Assembly: GCA_046295655.1 (NCBI GenBank)
Contig: JBKBMT010000007.1
Coordinates: 1 to 59,005, forward strand
DNA length: 59,005 nucleotides
Direction of reading: 5' to 3'
From: JBKBMT01 sp046295655
Lineage (GTDB): Bacteria; Pseudomonadota; Alphaproteobacteria; Rhodobacterales; Rhodobacteraceae
Part shown: positions 8,287 to 18,344 of the stretch, piece after piece
Position numbering within the stretch: position 1 is the stretch's first letter
Layout: each line of letters opens with the position of its first letter
Position numbers and translations under genes: made by a program
Notes under the pieces: model-generated
Databases searched by the model: none
Told to the model about the DNA's origin: nothing
The model's input: the letters and a program-made list of their open reading frames with translations, nothing else

Positions 8287-8859
8287 ATGACCGCCCTGCG
8301 CCTTTCGCTCATCGCCGCCCTGATGCTCGCCGCCGGCTGCGAGACGCGCCAGGGATTCGACGCGCCGTCCGAGGTGCTGGCCAAGGGCTTCCGGTTGGGT
8401 CATGTCGCGGTGGTGGCCGATCAGGCGGTCATGGCCCCGATCTCGCGCAGCGCGACGGCCGAGGAATGGCAGCAGGCGCTCGATGCCGCTGTCAGGGAAC
8501 GGTTCGGCCGGCTGGAGGGCGATGCCTTCTATCACCTCGGCGTGTTCGTCGACGGCTATGCCATCGCGCCGCCGGGCATCCCGCTGGTCGCCTCGCCGAA
8601 ATCGGTGCTGATCATCTCGGTCTCGCTGTTCGAGGACCAGGAGGGGGGCAAGCGGTTGCACGAAAAGCCGCAGCAGCTGACGGTGTTCGAATCGCTTTCC
8701 GGCGACACGGTGATCGGCTCGGGCCTGACCCGCAGCAAGGAAGAGCAGATGCGCAACCTCGCCTTCAATGCGGCCCTGGCGATCGAGGACTGGCTGAACC
8801 AGAACCCGCAGCTGATCGACCCGACGGCGACCGCGCCCGCCCCGGCCGAGGACGAATGA
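8287..8859 (+). CDS. Predicted lipoprotein of unknown function
   Basis: A 190-residue protein with a lipoprotein signal peptide, lipobox LAAGC at residues 14-18, so it is predicted to be lipidated and periplasmic. The mature domain has alternating beta-rich segments (LGHVAVVADQAVM, GDAFYHLGVFVDGY) and a C-terminal helix with NLAFNAALAIEDWLNQ, then an acidic/Pro tail. I do not recognise a characterised family. The ribosome-binding site GGAG lies 7 nt before the ATG. It precedes tuf by 106 nt but is probably an independent unit. Confidence 0.75.
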   Translation: MTALRLSLIAALMLAAGCETRQGFDAPSEVLAKGFRLGHVAVVADQAVMAPISRSATAEEWQQALDAAVRERFGRLEGDAFYHLGVFVDGYAIAPPGIPLVASPKSVLIISVSLFEDQEGGKRLHEKPQQLTVFESLSGDTVIGSGLTRSKEEQMRNLAFNAALAIEDWLNQNPQLIDPTATAPAPAEDE

Positions 8860-8877
8860 TCCGCCGGCGCGAAGCGC

Positions 8878-8906
8878 TTGAAATCCCCACGTCCAGCCGA
8901 TAAACG
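8878..8906 (+). promoter_or_regulatory. Putative sigma-70-type promoter of tuf
   Basis: A TTGAAA hexamer (8878-8883) is followed after 17 nt by TAAACG (8901-8906), about 60 nt before the tuf start codon. Both elements are near-consensus for a housekeeping promoter, and the position fits. A 6-bp GC hairpin (GGGCCC arms, 8924-8929 and 8936-8941) lies between it and tuf. Assignment is by eye only. Confidence 0.4.
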
Positions 8907-8965
8907 GCGCGCGGTGTTGCAACGGGCCCGGTCCTGGGCCCCCTTACCCATGGGACGCCCCGGAG

Positions 8966-10141
<1,176 letters not shown>

Positions 10142-10165
10142 GGGACCGCCGTTCCCCAAAACGCC

Positions 10166-10198
10166 GGGCCGCTCCAAGGGGCGGCCCGCCTCTTTTTT
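10166..10198 (+). terminator. Rho-independent terminator after tuf
   Basis: A 7-bp perfect stem, GGGCCGC (10166-10172) and GCGGCCC (10181-10187), with an 8-nt loop, followed shortly by a run of six T (10193-10198). It lies 25 nt after the tuf stop codon and is the clearest intrinsic terminator in the window. Confidence 0.85.
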
Positions 10199-10321
10199 CG
10201 CAAGAACCTTCGGCGGGCGACCGTTTCGACGGAGCCCGGCAGAACGGAATGCCGATCCGTTCGCGCCTGGGGGCGCCGGGGCTCCGGTTCGCCGGTCGCG
10301 CCGCGCCGCAGCGATTCCGGG

Positions 10322-10350
10322 TTGACATTATCTTTCGCAGACTCCATCGG
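10322..10350 (+). promoter_or_regulatory. Putative promoter (-35 TTGACA) of ethylmalonyl-CoA mutase gene
   Basis: A perfect TTGACA hexamer (10322-10327) lies 70 nt before the mutase start in the 250-nt space after tuf. The region expected for the -10 (about 10345-10350) has no good TATAAT match, as is common in this group. The rest of the tuf-mutase gap, apart from the terminator, shows nothing recognisable. Confidence 0.4.
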
Positions 10351-10391
10351 TCTGGCAACAATGTTTCGCTGCACTTGCACGGAGGCTCGCC

Positions 10392-12353
10392 ATGTCCGAC
10401 CGGGAAAAGCCCTGGCTGTTCCGCACCTACGCCGGCCATTCCACGGCGGCGGCCTCCAACGCGCTTTACCGCACCAACCTGTCCAAGGGGCAGACCGGCC
10501 TGTCGGTCGCCTTCGACCTGCCGACCCAGACCGGCTATGACAGCGACCACGAACTGGCCCGCGGCGAGGTCGGCAAGGTCGGCGTGCCGGTGGCGCATCT
10601 CGGCGACATGCGGATGCTGTTCGACCAGATCCCGCTCGAACAGATGAACACCTCGATGACCATCAACGCCACGGCACCCTGGCTGCTCGCGCTCTACATC
10701 GCGGTGGCCGAGGAACAGGGCGCGGATGTCTCGAAGCTGCAGGGCACGGTGCAGAACGACATCATCAAGGAGTACCTGTCCCGGGGCACGTACATCTGCC
10801 CGCCGAGACCAAGCCTTCGGATGATCACCGACGTAGCCGCCTATACGCGGGAACACCTGCCGAAGTGGAACCCGATGAACGTCTGTTCCTATCATCTGCA
10901 GGAAGCCGGCGCGACGCCGGAACAGGAACTGGCCTTCGCGCTGGCCACGGCCTGCGCGGTGCTCGACGACCTCAAGGGCAAGGTTCCGGCGCGGCATTTC
11001 CCCGAAATGGTCGGGCGGATCAGCTTCTTCGTGAACGCCGGCATCCGGTTCGTCACCGAGCTGTGCAAGATGCGCGCCTTCACCGAGCTGTGGGACGAGA
11101 TCTGCCGCGACCGCTATGGGGTCGCCGAAGAGAAGTTCCGCCGGTTCCGTTATGGCGTGCAGGTCAACAGCCTGGGTCTGACCGAACAGCAGCCGGAGAA
11201 CAACGTCTATCGCATCCTGCTGGAAATGCTGGCGGTGACGCTGTCGAAGAACGCCCGCGCCCGCGCCGTGCAGCTGCCCGCCTGGAACGAGGCGCTGGGC
11301 CTGCCGCGACCCTGGGACCAGCAGTGGTCGCTCAGGATGCAGCAGATCCTGGCCTACGAGACCGATCTTCTGGAATACGGCGACCTGTTCGACGGCAGCC
11401 CGGTGATCGCTGCCAGGGTCGAGGATCTGAAAGCCGGTGCGCGCGAGGAACTGGCGCGCATCGACGCAATGGGCGGAGCCGTGGAAGCGATCGAATACAT
11501 GAAGGCCCGGCTGGTCGAATCGAACGCCGACCGCATCGCGCGGATCGAGGCTGGACAGACCGTTGTCGTGGGAGTCAACCGTTTCACCACGACCGAACCC
11601 TCGCCGCTGACCACGGGCGACGGCGCGATCCTGAAGGTGGACGAGGCCGCGGAGCGCGACCAGATCGACCGGCTGCGGGCCTGGCGCGCCGGGCGCGACG
11701 AGGGTGCGGTGCGCGCCGCGCTCGACCGGCTCCGGGCCGACGCGGCCTCGGGCGCGAATGTCATGCCGGCGTCGATCGCCGCCGCCAAGGCCGGCGCCAC
11801 CACCGGCGAATGGGGCGAGGTGGTGCGTCGGGCCTTCGGGCTTTACCGCGGTCCCACCGGCGTCAGCCGCAACCCGTCGAACCGGACCGAGGGGCTGGAG
11901 CCGATCCGCGAGGCGGTCGAGGCCGCCAGCGCGAGGCTTGGCCGGCGGCTGTCGTTCATGATGGGCAAGCCCGGCCTTGATGGCCATTCCAATGGCGCGG
12001 AGCAGATCGTGGCGCGTGCCCGCGACTGCGGCATGGACATCCATTACGAAGGCATCCGGCTGACTCCGGCCGAGATCGTGGCAGCGGCCGAGGAGAAGCG
12101 TCCGCATGTGCTGGCGCTGTCCATCCTGTCGGGCAGCCACATGCCGCTGGTGGCCGAGGTGCTGGACCGGCTGCGCGGCGCGGGACTTGGCGAGATCCCG
12201 GTCGTCGTGGGCGGGATCATCCCTGACGAGGACGCGTCCCGGCTTCTGGCCATGGGTGTTCTGCGGGTCTACACACCCAAGGATTTCGAGCTGAACCGGA
12301 TCATGCTCGACATCGTTGCGGTCGCCGACCGGCCGCCGGTGGCGGCGGAATAG
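10392..12353 (+). CDS. ecm: Ethylmalonyl-CoA mutase (B12-dependent, MeaA type)
   Basis: Adenosylcobalamin-dependent enzyme converting (2R)-ethylmalonyl-CoA to (2S)-methylsuccinyl-CoA in the ethylmalonyl-CoA pathway for acetyl-CoA assimilation. The 653-residue product has the (alpha/beta)8 acyl-CoA mutase domain (about 1-500; FDLPTQTGYDSDHELARGEV, NTSMTINATAPWLLALYIAV). A C-terminal B12-binding domain (about 520-645) carries DGHSNG, placing the cobalamin-ligating His at 532. The single-chain length and N-terminus (SDREKPWLFRTYAGHSTA) match the MeaA/Ecm branch and not methylmalonyl-CoA mutase, whose large subunit is longer. A GGAGG ribosome-binding site precedes the ATG. No other pathway gene is adjacent. 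Confidence 0.92.
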   Translation: MSDREKPWLFRTYAGHSTAAASNALYRTNLSKGQTGLSVAFDLPTQTGYDSDHELARGEVGKVGVPVAHLGDMRMLFDQIPLEQMNTSMTINATAPWLLALYIAVAEEQGADVSKLQGTVQNDIIKEYLSRGTYICPPRPSLRMITDVAAYTREHLPKWNPMNVCSYHLQEAGATPEQELAFALATACAVLDDLKGKVPARHFPEMVGRISFFVNAGIRFVTELCKMRAFTELWDEICRDRYGVAEEKFRRFRYGVQVNSLGLTEQQPENNVYRILLEMLAVTLSKNARARAVQLPAWNEALGLPRPWDQQWSLRMQQILAYETDLLEYGDLFDGSPVIAARVEDLKAGAREELARIDAMGGAVEAIEYMKARLVESNADRIARIEAGQTVVVGVNRFTTTEPSPLTTGDGAILKVDEAAERDQIDRLRAWRAGRDEGAVRAALDRLRADAASGANVMPASIAAAKAGATTGEWGEVVRRAFGLYRGPTGVSRNPSNRTEGLEPIREAVEAASARLGRRLSFMMGKPGLDGHSNGAEQIVARARDCGMDIHYEGIRLTPAEIVAAAEEKRPHVLALSILSGSHMPLVAEVLDRLRGAGLGEIPVVVGGIIPDEDASRLLAMGVLRVYTPKDFELNRIMLDIVAVADRPPVAAE

Positions 12354-12371
12354 GACTGCCCGAGGCGCGAT

Positions 12372-12385
12372 CTGATCCAGATCAA
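12372..12385. promoter_or_regulatory. FNR/FnrL-type box upstream of small Cys-rich gene
   Basis: The sequence CTGAT-CCAG-ATCAA differs from the FNR/FnrL consensus TTGAT-N4-ATCAA at one position only. It is centred about 62 nt before the start codon at 12441, a sensible place for an activator site. This suggests oxygen-responsive control of the downstream gene by an FnrL/Dnr-type Crp-family regulator. Inferred from pattern and position only. Confidence 0.5.
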
Positions 12386-12440
12386 GTCATCTGCAACGAT
12401 TCGCCCCTATCCTCCGCCGCCATCGGAGGAGGAGACACCG

Positions 12441-12791
12441 ATGATGGAATTCATGCGCAGCCGCATGGCACGCTGGCGCGACGAACGCGAACTCGCCGCC
12501 CTGGGCTCCGACATTGCCCGCGACATCGCGGTGAGCCAAGTGCAGCTCGACACCTTTGCCGAGATGCCGGCGGACGTTCCCGAACGCATGGCCCGGATGG
12601 CCGCCCTGCACGGGCTCAGCCCGTCTGCGCTGACGGCCGATCGCGGCGAGTATCTCGAGTTCGCCGAGACCTGCGGGCGCTGCGGTGCCCGCCGCATCTG
12701 CGCCGAAACGCTTGATGCAGGCAACGCCCGGCCCGAGGATTGCGGCTTCTGCCCCAACCACGCGGCCTACGAGGCCAAGGCGCGGCGCTGA
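12441..12791 (+). CDS. Small cysteine-rich protein (DUF6455-like)
   Basis: A 116-residue soluble protein. The N-terminal half is helical and charged (MARWRDERELAALGSDIARD). The C-terminal half has four Cys in CGRC-x5-C and CGFCPNH patterns, suggesting a metal or Fe-S site. It resembles the DUF6455 family of Rhodobacterales; its function is not established. A strong GGAGGAGA ribosome-binding site precedes two adjacent ATG codons (12441 and 12444). The FNR-like box upstream would make it oxygen-regulated. It precedes the RNase R gene by 47 nt, so read-through is possible. Confidence 0.7.
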   Translation: MMEFMRSRMARWRDERELAALGSDIARDIAVSQVQLDTFAEMPADVPERMARMAALHGLSPSALTADRGEYLEFAETCGRCGARRICAETLDAGNARPEDCGFCPNHAAYEAKARR

Positions 12792-12838
12792 CGCGGCTTT
12801 CCGCATGACGCCATACTGCTCCCGTGCTAGGGGGCGGC

Positions 12839-15046
12839 ATGGAACGTCTGCCCTCGAAACAGGAGATCCTCGACTGGATCTCGGACAACCCCGGTGCCAC
12901 CGCGCGCCGGGATATCGCCCGGGCCTTCGGCATCCGCGGCGCCGCGAAGACCGACCTCAAGCGGCTGTTGCGCGAGATCGAGGACGAGGGCGCGCTGCCG
13001 CGCCGGCGGGGCCGACGGGATGACACCGCCACGCTGCCGCCGGTCGCGGTGCTGACGGTATTGCCGCCGGATTCGCAGGGCGACCTGTTCGCGCGCCCCG
13101 TCGATGCAGAGGGCCCGGCAATCCCGATCGTGGCGCGCAAGGACGACCCGACGGTCGGCGCCGGCGATCGCATCCTTGCGCGGCTCAGCCCTGTTTCCGG
13201 CGGTTTCGAGGCGCGGCTGATCCGGCGCCTGGGGGGCGACACGCGCAAGGTTCTGGGCATCTTCCGCAAGACCCGCGAAGGTGGCCGGATCCTGCCCATC
13301 GACAAGGGCGAGACGAAGGAATGGCTGATCGGCCGGTCCGATACGGCAGACGCGCGCGACGGCGAACTGGTCGAGGCCGAGGCTTTGCCAAGACGCGCGA
13401 GCCTGGGTCTGCCGAAGGCACGTGTGACTGCACGTCTGGGCGATCCCGGCGCGCCCCGCGCGGTGTCGCTGATCGCGATCCACCAGCACGGGATCCCCGA
13501 CGAATTCCCCGAAGCGGTGCTGATCGAGGCCGAGGCGGCGGTTCCGGCCGGCGACCAGGGCCGCGAGGATCTGCGCGAAATTCCGCTTGTCACCATCGAC
13601 CCGGCGGATGCCCGCGATCACGACGATGCGGTGTTCGCCGAGTCCGACCCGGACCCGGCGAACGCGGGCGGTCACATCCTCTGGGTCGCCATTGCCGATG
13701 TCGCGTATTACGTCCGCCCGGGTTCGGCGCTGGATGCCGAGGCCCGGCGGAGAGGGAACTCCACCTACTTCCCCGACCGTGTGGTGCCGATGCTTCCGGA
13801 ACGGTTGTCCGCTGACCTCTGTTCGCTGCGCCCGGGCGAGGACCGGCCCTGCATCGCGGTGCGGATGCGGATCGACGCGCATGGCCGAAAGATCAGCCAC
13901 CGCTTCCTGCGTGGCATGATGCGCAGCCATGCGCGGCTGGCCTACGGACAGGTGCAGGCGGCCCAGGACGGCGCGCCGGACGAGGCGACGGCGCCGCTGC
14001 TGGGCACGGTCATCCGGCCGCTCTATGCGGCCTATGCCGCGCTGACCCGCGCCCGCGCCGAACGCCAGCCGCTTGACCTCGACCTGCCGGAACGGCGGAT
14101 CGTGCTGGACGATCAGGGCCGCGTCGCCTCGGTCGCCTTTCGTGAGCGGCTGGACGCGCACCGGCTGATCGAGGAATTCATGGTGCTGGCCAATGTCGCG
14201 GCGGCGGAGGAGCTTCAACGCCTGCGCCGGCCGTTGCTGTTCCGCGTCCACGAGGAACCCAGCCCCGAGAAGCTCGATGCGCTGCGCGAGGTGGCGGCGG
14301 CCTCGGGCTTCACGCTGGCCAAGGGGCAGGTCCTGAAGACCGCGCATCTGAACCGGCTGCTTGCGCAGGCCGAGGGCACCGACTTCGACGAACTGATCAA
14401 CATCACCACGCTCCGGTCGATGCAACAGGCCTTCTATCACCCGTCCAATCTGGGCCACTTCGGGCTTGCCCTGCGGTCCTATGCGCATTTCACCTCGCCG
14501 ATCCGGCGCTATGCGGACCTGATCGTGCATCGGGCGCTGATCCTCGCCCACGGCTGGGGCGAGGACGGGCTCAGCCGCGCCGACATCGACCGGCTGGAAG
14601 AGACGGCCCAGACGATCAGCGAGGCCGAACGCCGGTCGATGGCGGCCGAACGCGACACGACGGACCGCTACCTGGCCGCCTGGCTGTCCGACCGGGTCGG
14701 GGCGGAGTTCGCCGGCCGCATCTCGGGCGTGGCGCGGTTCGGCCTGTTCGTGAGGCTGGACGAAAGCGGTGCGGACGGGCTGATCCCGATCCGCGAGATC
14801 GGGCGGGAGTATCTCTATTTCGACGCCGACGCGCAGACCCTGACCGGGTCGGACTCCGGGCTGGTCCTGGGCATCGGCCAGCGCGTCACGGTGCGGCTGG
14901 CCGAGGCGGTGCCGGTGACCGGCGGGCTGAGGCTCGAGCTTCTCTCGGTCGAGGATCGCGGCCTTCCCGCGCCCGCCCGGTCCCGGGGCGGCAAGCCCGC
15001 GCGACGTGCCCGACCGCAGCACCGGCGGGCAGACAGGCGCCGGTGA
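12839..15046 (+). CDS. rnr: Ribonuclease R
   Basis: Processive 3'-5' exoribonuclease that degrades structured RNA. The 735-residue product has, in order, an N-terminal helix-turn-helix domain (about 1-65, PSKQEILDWISDNPGATARR), cold-shock-like OB folds (about 80-240), the RNB catalytic domain (about 250-580) and a C-terminal S1 domain (about 615-700, GRISGVARFGLFVRLDESG). The RNB domain holds the metal-binding Asp cluster DARDHDDAVF and the RNB signature HFTSPIRRYADLIVHR. It ends in a basic Lys/Arg tail typical of RNase R. The ATG at 12839 with AGGGGG ahead is preferred over a GTG 15 nt upstream that has no ribosome-binding site. Confidence 0.95.
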   Translation: MERLPSKQEILDWISDNPGATARRDIARAFGIRGAAKTDLKRLLREIEDEGALPRRRGRRDDTATLPPVAVLTVLPPDSQGDLFARPVDAEGPAIPIVARKDDPTVGAGDRILARLSPVSGGFEARLIRRLGGDTRKVLGIFRKTREGGRILPIDKGETKEWLIGRSDTADARDGELVEAEALPRRASLGLPKARVTARLGDPGAPRAVSLIAIHQHGIPDEFPEAVLIEAEAAVPAGDQGREDLREIPLVTIDPADARDHDDAVFAESDPDPANAGGHILWVAIADVAYYVRPGSALDAEARRRGNSTYFPDRVVPMLPERLSADLCSLRPGEDRPCIAVRMRIDAHGRKISHRFLRGMMRSHARLAYGQVQAAQDGAPDEATAPLLGTVIRPLYAAYAALTRARAERQPLDLDLPERRIVLDDQGRVASVAFRERLDAHRLIEEFMVLANVAAAEELQRLRRPLLFRVHEEPSPEKLDALREVAAASGFTLAKGQVLKTAHLNRLLAQAEGTDFDELINITTLRSMQQAFYHPSNLGHFGLALRSYAHFTSPIRRYADLIVHRALILAHGWGEDGLSRADIDRLEETAQTISEAERRSMAAERDTTDRYLAAWLSDRVGAEFAGRISGVARFGLFVRLDESGADGLIPIREIGREYLYFDADAQTLTGSDSGLVLGIGQRVTVRLAEAVPVTGGLRLELLSVEDRGLPAPARSRGGKPARRARPQHRRADRRR

Positions 15047-15127
15047 CCGGGCCGCACGGCTTTTCGCCCGCCATCTTCCGCGCTAGACTGGAGCAAACAA
15101 GAGCAGCGGCAACGGGCAGGGTTCATC

Positions 15128-16387
15128 ATGCGGAAAGGTCTGAGGCTTGCGGTATTCTGTGCGGCACTGTTGCCCATGGGCTGCGGGCCCGCAAACCTGC
15201 GGTCGGAACCGCAACCATCCCGCGCCGCGGTCCCGGCCGTGACCCGTCCTGCCGCCCCCAACCCCGCCGGGTTCGACCGCTGGGTCGAGAACTTCCGCCC
15301 CCGCGCCCTGCGTCAGGGGATCTCGGCGGCGACGCTCGACCGCGCCTTCGCCAATGTCTGGTACGATCCCGAGATCGTCGCCCGCGACCGCCGGCAGGCC
15401 GAATTCACCCGACCGATCTGGGATTATCTGGACAGCGCCGTGTCGGATGCCCGCATCAGGACCGGGCGCGAGATGCTCTCGCGTCATGCCGGCACGCTGC
15501 GCCGGATCGAGGCGCGCTATGGCGTCCCGCCCGAGGTGGTGATCGCCGTCTGGGGGATGGAGACGAACTATGGCAGCTTCCGAGGCCGCACGCCGATCAT
15601 CCCGGCGCTGGCGACACTGGCCTACGACGGCCGCCGGGGCGCGTTCTTCGAGGAACAGCTGATCGCGGCGCTGAAGATCATCCAGGCCGGCGACATCTCG
15701 CCCGAAGGAATGCTGGGCAGCTGGGCCGGCGCCATGGGCCACACCCAGTTCATGCCGACTTCCTATCTGGCCTATGCGGTCGATTTCACCGGCGACGGGC
15801 GGCGCGACATCTGGTCGGACGATCCGACCGATGCGCTGGCCTCGGCGGCCAACTACCTGTCCCGCTTCGGCTGGAAGCCCGGCCAGCCCTGGGGCGTCGA
15901 GGTGGTGCTGCCGCAGGGCTTCAACTATGGTCTGGCGGGCAAGAACACCCGCCGCGGCACGGCCGACTGGATAGCCATGGGCGTGCGCGCCGCGGACGGC
16001 GCGCGCATCCCCGATCATGGGCCGGCCTCGATCCTGCTGCCGGCCGGGGCGAGCGGCGTGGCCTTCATGATCTTCGACAATTTCCGCGTCATCAGCCGCT
16101 ACAACAATGCCGACAGCTACGTGATCGGGCTGGGCCATCTGTCGGACCGGCTGCGCGGCGCGGGGCCGTTCCGCACCGCCTGGCCGCGCACCGACCGGCC
16201 GCTGACCGACGGCGAACGCCGTGAGATCCAGCAGCGGCTGGCGCAGGCCGGATTCTACAGTGGCGAGATCGACGGCCTGATCGGCGGCGGCACAATGGAT
16301 GCGATCCGCGCCTGGCAGACCAGCATCGGGATCAAGCCCGACGGCTGGGCCACGGAGGCGGTGCTGAACCGCCTGCGGCAGGGCTGA
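15128..16387 (+). CDS. Lytic murein transglycosylase (MltB type) with peptidoglycan-binding domain
   Basis: Cleaves the MurNAc-GlcNAc bond of peptidoglycan, forming 1,6-anhydro ends. The 419-residue product has a lipoprotein-like signal (lipobox LPMGC, Cys19). A SLT_2/MltB catalytic domain (about 40-340) carries the catalytic Glu145 in WGMETNYGSF and GAMGHTQFMPTSY. A C-terminal PG_binding_1 domain (about 355-418) contains LAQAGFYSGEIDGLIGGGT. It probably acts at the periplasmic side of the outer membrane in wall remodelling. It follows rnr by 81 nt on the same strand; convergent gshA ends 22 nt away. Confidence 0.92.
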   Translation: MRKGLRLAVFCAALLPMGCGPANLRSEPQPSRAAVPAVTRPAAPNPAGFDRWVENFRPRALRQGISAATLDRAFANVWYDPEIVARDRRQAEFTRPIWDYLDSAVSDARIRTGREMLSRHAGTLRRIEARYGVPPEVVIAVWGMETNYGSFRGRTPIIPALATLAYDGRRGAFFEEQLIAALKIIQAGDISPEGMLGSWAGAMGHTQFMPTSYLAYAVDFTGDGRRDIWSDDPTDALASAANYLSRFGWKPGQPWGVEVVLPQGFNYGLAGKNTRRGTADWIAMGVRAADGARIPDHGPASILLPAGASGVAFMIFDNFRVISRYNNADSYVIGLGHLSDRLRGAGPFRTAWPRTDRPLTDGERREIQQRLAQAGFYSGEIDGLIGGGTMDAIRAWQTSIGIKPDGWATEAVLNRLRQG

Positions 16388-16409
16388 GACGGCCGCGGGC
16401 CAGGGGCGG

Positions 16410-17780
16410 TCAGTAGCTGTATTCGGCGTAGATCCGGGTCAGATCGCCCTGCCATTCGCCATGATAGCGCTCCAGCAACTCATCCGCGGGCGTCATCCCG
16501 GTTTCCACGCTGTCCTTGAGCGTGTTCAGGAAATGGGTCTCGTCCGGCACCATGCCCCCGGCGCCGGGCCGGGCGCGGGCCTTCAGCCCGCCCTCTGCGA
16601 TGCGCAGCACCTCGCCCGCAAGGTCGCGCATGACGATCCCGTCCACCCGCGCCGCCAGCCCGTCGACCGAGGCCGCGACCCGCAGCGCCTCGCGCGTTTC
16701 GGCACTCCAGCCCCTGGCCAGATCCCAGGCGGCATCGAGCGCCCCCTGATCGTAGAGCAACCCCACCCAGAGCGCCGGCAGCGCGCACAACCGTCGCCAC
16801 GGGCCGCCGTCGGCGCCGCGCATCTCGAGGTAGCGCTTCAGCCGCGCCTCGGGGAAGATCGTGGTGAGGTGGTCGGCCCAGTCGCTGAGGGTCGGCACCT
16901 CGCCGGGTAGCGCCGGCAGCCGACCGTCAAGGAAGTCGCGGAAGGACTGGCCCAGCGCGTCGATGTAGCGCCCGTCGCGATAGACGAAGTACATCGGGAC
17001 ATCCAGCGCATAGTCCACATAGCGCTGGAATCCCATGCCGTCCTCGAACACGAAGGGCAGCATGCCGGTGCGCGCATCGTCCAGCCCCCGCCAGATCCGC
17101 GACCGCCAGGACTTGTGGCCGTTCGGCCGGCCCTCGAAGAACGGCGAATTGGCGAACAGGGCGGTGGCGACGGGCTGCAGCGCCAGCGCGACGCGCAGCT
17201 TCTGCACCATATCGGCCTCCGAGGCGAAGTCGAGATTCACCTGGACCGTGCAGGTCCGGTACATCATCTGCGTTCCATGGGTGCCGACGCGACCCATGTA
17301 ATCGGTCATCAGCCGATAGCGTCCCTTGGGCATCCGCGGCATGTCCTCGTGCCGCCAGATCGGGGCCGCCCCCAGGCCGATGAACCGCACGCCGATCTCG
17401 TCCGCGACCGACTTCACCTGCGCAAGATGCTCGTTCACCTCGTCGCAGGTCTGGTGAATGGTCTCCAGCGGTGCGCCGGACAGTTCCAGCTGTCCGCCGG
17501 GCTCGAGACTGACGTTGGCCCCGTCCTTCTGCAGCCCGATGATGTTCCCGGCCTCGAGGACAGGCGTCCAGCCGAACCGGTCGCGCAACCCCTCCAGCAC
17601 CGCCCTGACGCTGCGCTTGCCGTCGTAGGGCAAGGGCTTGAGCGTATCCGCGCAATAGCCGAACTTCTCGTGCTCGGTGCCGATCCTCCAGGCCTCGGGC
17701 GGCTTGCATCCGGCGGCCAGATACTCGGCAAGCTGTTCGGGACGCTCGATCGGGCCGCCACCGGACTGGGGAATGGACAT
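16410..17780 (-). CDS. gshA: Glutamate--cysteine ligase
   Basis: First enzyme of glutathione synthesis, joining the Glu gamma-carboxyl to Cys with ATP. The 456-residue product belongs to the alphaproteobacterial/plant-type (GCS2) class: WRIGTEHEKFGY near the N-terminus, NVSLEPGGQLELSGAP (glutamate/ATP site), and TCTVQVNLDFASEADMV. The length matches the class. The start ATG at 17780 has GAGGAA at good spacing; an in-frame ATG 11 codons upstream lacks one. The gene is single, facing the MltB-type gene. RsmE, encoded just upstream on the same strand, is a common neighbour of gshA in this order. Confidence 0.93.
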   Translation of the reverse strand: MSIPQSGGGPIERPEQLAEYLAAGCKPPEAWRIGTEHEKFGYCADTLKPLPYDGKRSVRAVLEGLRDRFGWTPVLEAGNIIGLQKDGANVSLEPGGQLELSGAPLETIHQTCDEVNEHLAQVKSVADEIGVRFIGLGAAPIWRHEDMPRMPKGRYRLMTDYMGRVGTHGTQMMYRTCTVQVNLDFASEADMVQKLRVALALQPVATALFANSPFFEGRPNGHKSWRSRIWRGLDDARTGMLPFVFEDGMGFQRYVDYALDVPMYFVYRDGRYIDALGQSFRDFLDGRLPALPGEVPTLSDWADHLTTIFPEARLKRYLEMRGADGGPWRRLCALPALWVGLLYDQGALDAAWDLARGWSAETREALRVAASVDGLAARVDGIVMRDLAGEVLRIAEGGLKARARPGAGGMVPDETHFLNTLKDSVETGMTPADELLERYHGEWQGDLTRIYAEYSY

Positions 17781-17837
17781 CGGGCGTTCCTCGATCCTGT
17801 CTTGCGCGGCCACAGGTGAACCGTGTCACGGGGCAAG

Positions 17838-18344
17838 TCAAGTCAGGGCCGGCGGGCGATTGCGCAGCCAGAGCCGGGGCCGGTCCTCGGGCGCGTCGCG
17901 GGCCGAAAGCAGGGACGCGCCGTCGAGCCCCGGAAGCGCCGTGAGCGCATCATACAGCCGTTCCGCCCCCCGCGCCGACACCGGAACCAGGAGCATCCGC
18001 CCGTCCTGCTGGACGAGTCGCCAGCAGCGCAGCCCGGCCACGGTGACGGCGCCGACCTCGGACAGTTCGTCGAGCGCGACGAAACCGCCGATGCCGGGGC
18101 CGAACCAGGCGATCTGCCGCTCGTCAACCTCGACCACACCCGGCGCATCGGCGCTGCCGGCAAACCGCATCCGGCGCATCCCGTGCAGGGCGGCGATCGC
18201 CCCGGCCAGCGCAAGAGCGCCGCCCATTGCAGCCAGCAGGAACCCCCCGCGGGTCGCCAGCCACAGACCCGCCAAGGCGGCGACACCGGCCCCGATCACC
18301 TCGCGCCAGCGCCAGGCGGCGGCACGCAGTTCGGGTCGGATCAC
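17838..18344 (-). CDS. Membrane protein of unknown function
   Basis: A 168-residue protein starting at a GTG (18342-18344) that overlaps the rsmE stop as GTGA, so translation is coupled. Two hydrophobic segments near residues 15-50 (VIGAGVAALAGLWLA and LAAMGGALALAGAIAAL) should form a membrane hairpin. The C-terminal domain of about 110 residues (VVEVDERQIAWFGP, GFVALDELSEVGAV, LWLRNRPP) looks beta-rich and cytoplasmic, PH-like. I do not recognise a named family. It lies 57 nt upstream of gshA and is probably part of an rsmE - this gene - gshA unit. Confidence 0.75.
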   Translation of the reverse strand: MIRPELRAAAWRWREVIGAGVAALAGLWLATRGGFLLAAMGGALALAGAIAALHGMRRMRFAGSADAPGVVEVDERQIAWFGPGIGGFVALDELSEVGAVTVAGLRCWRLVQQDGRMLLVPVSARGAERLYDALTALPGLDGASLLSARDAPEDRPRLWLRNRPPALT

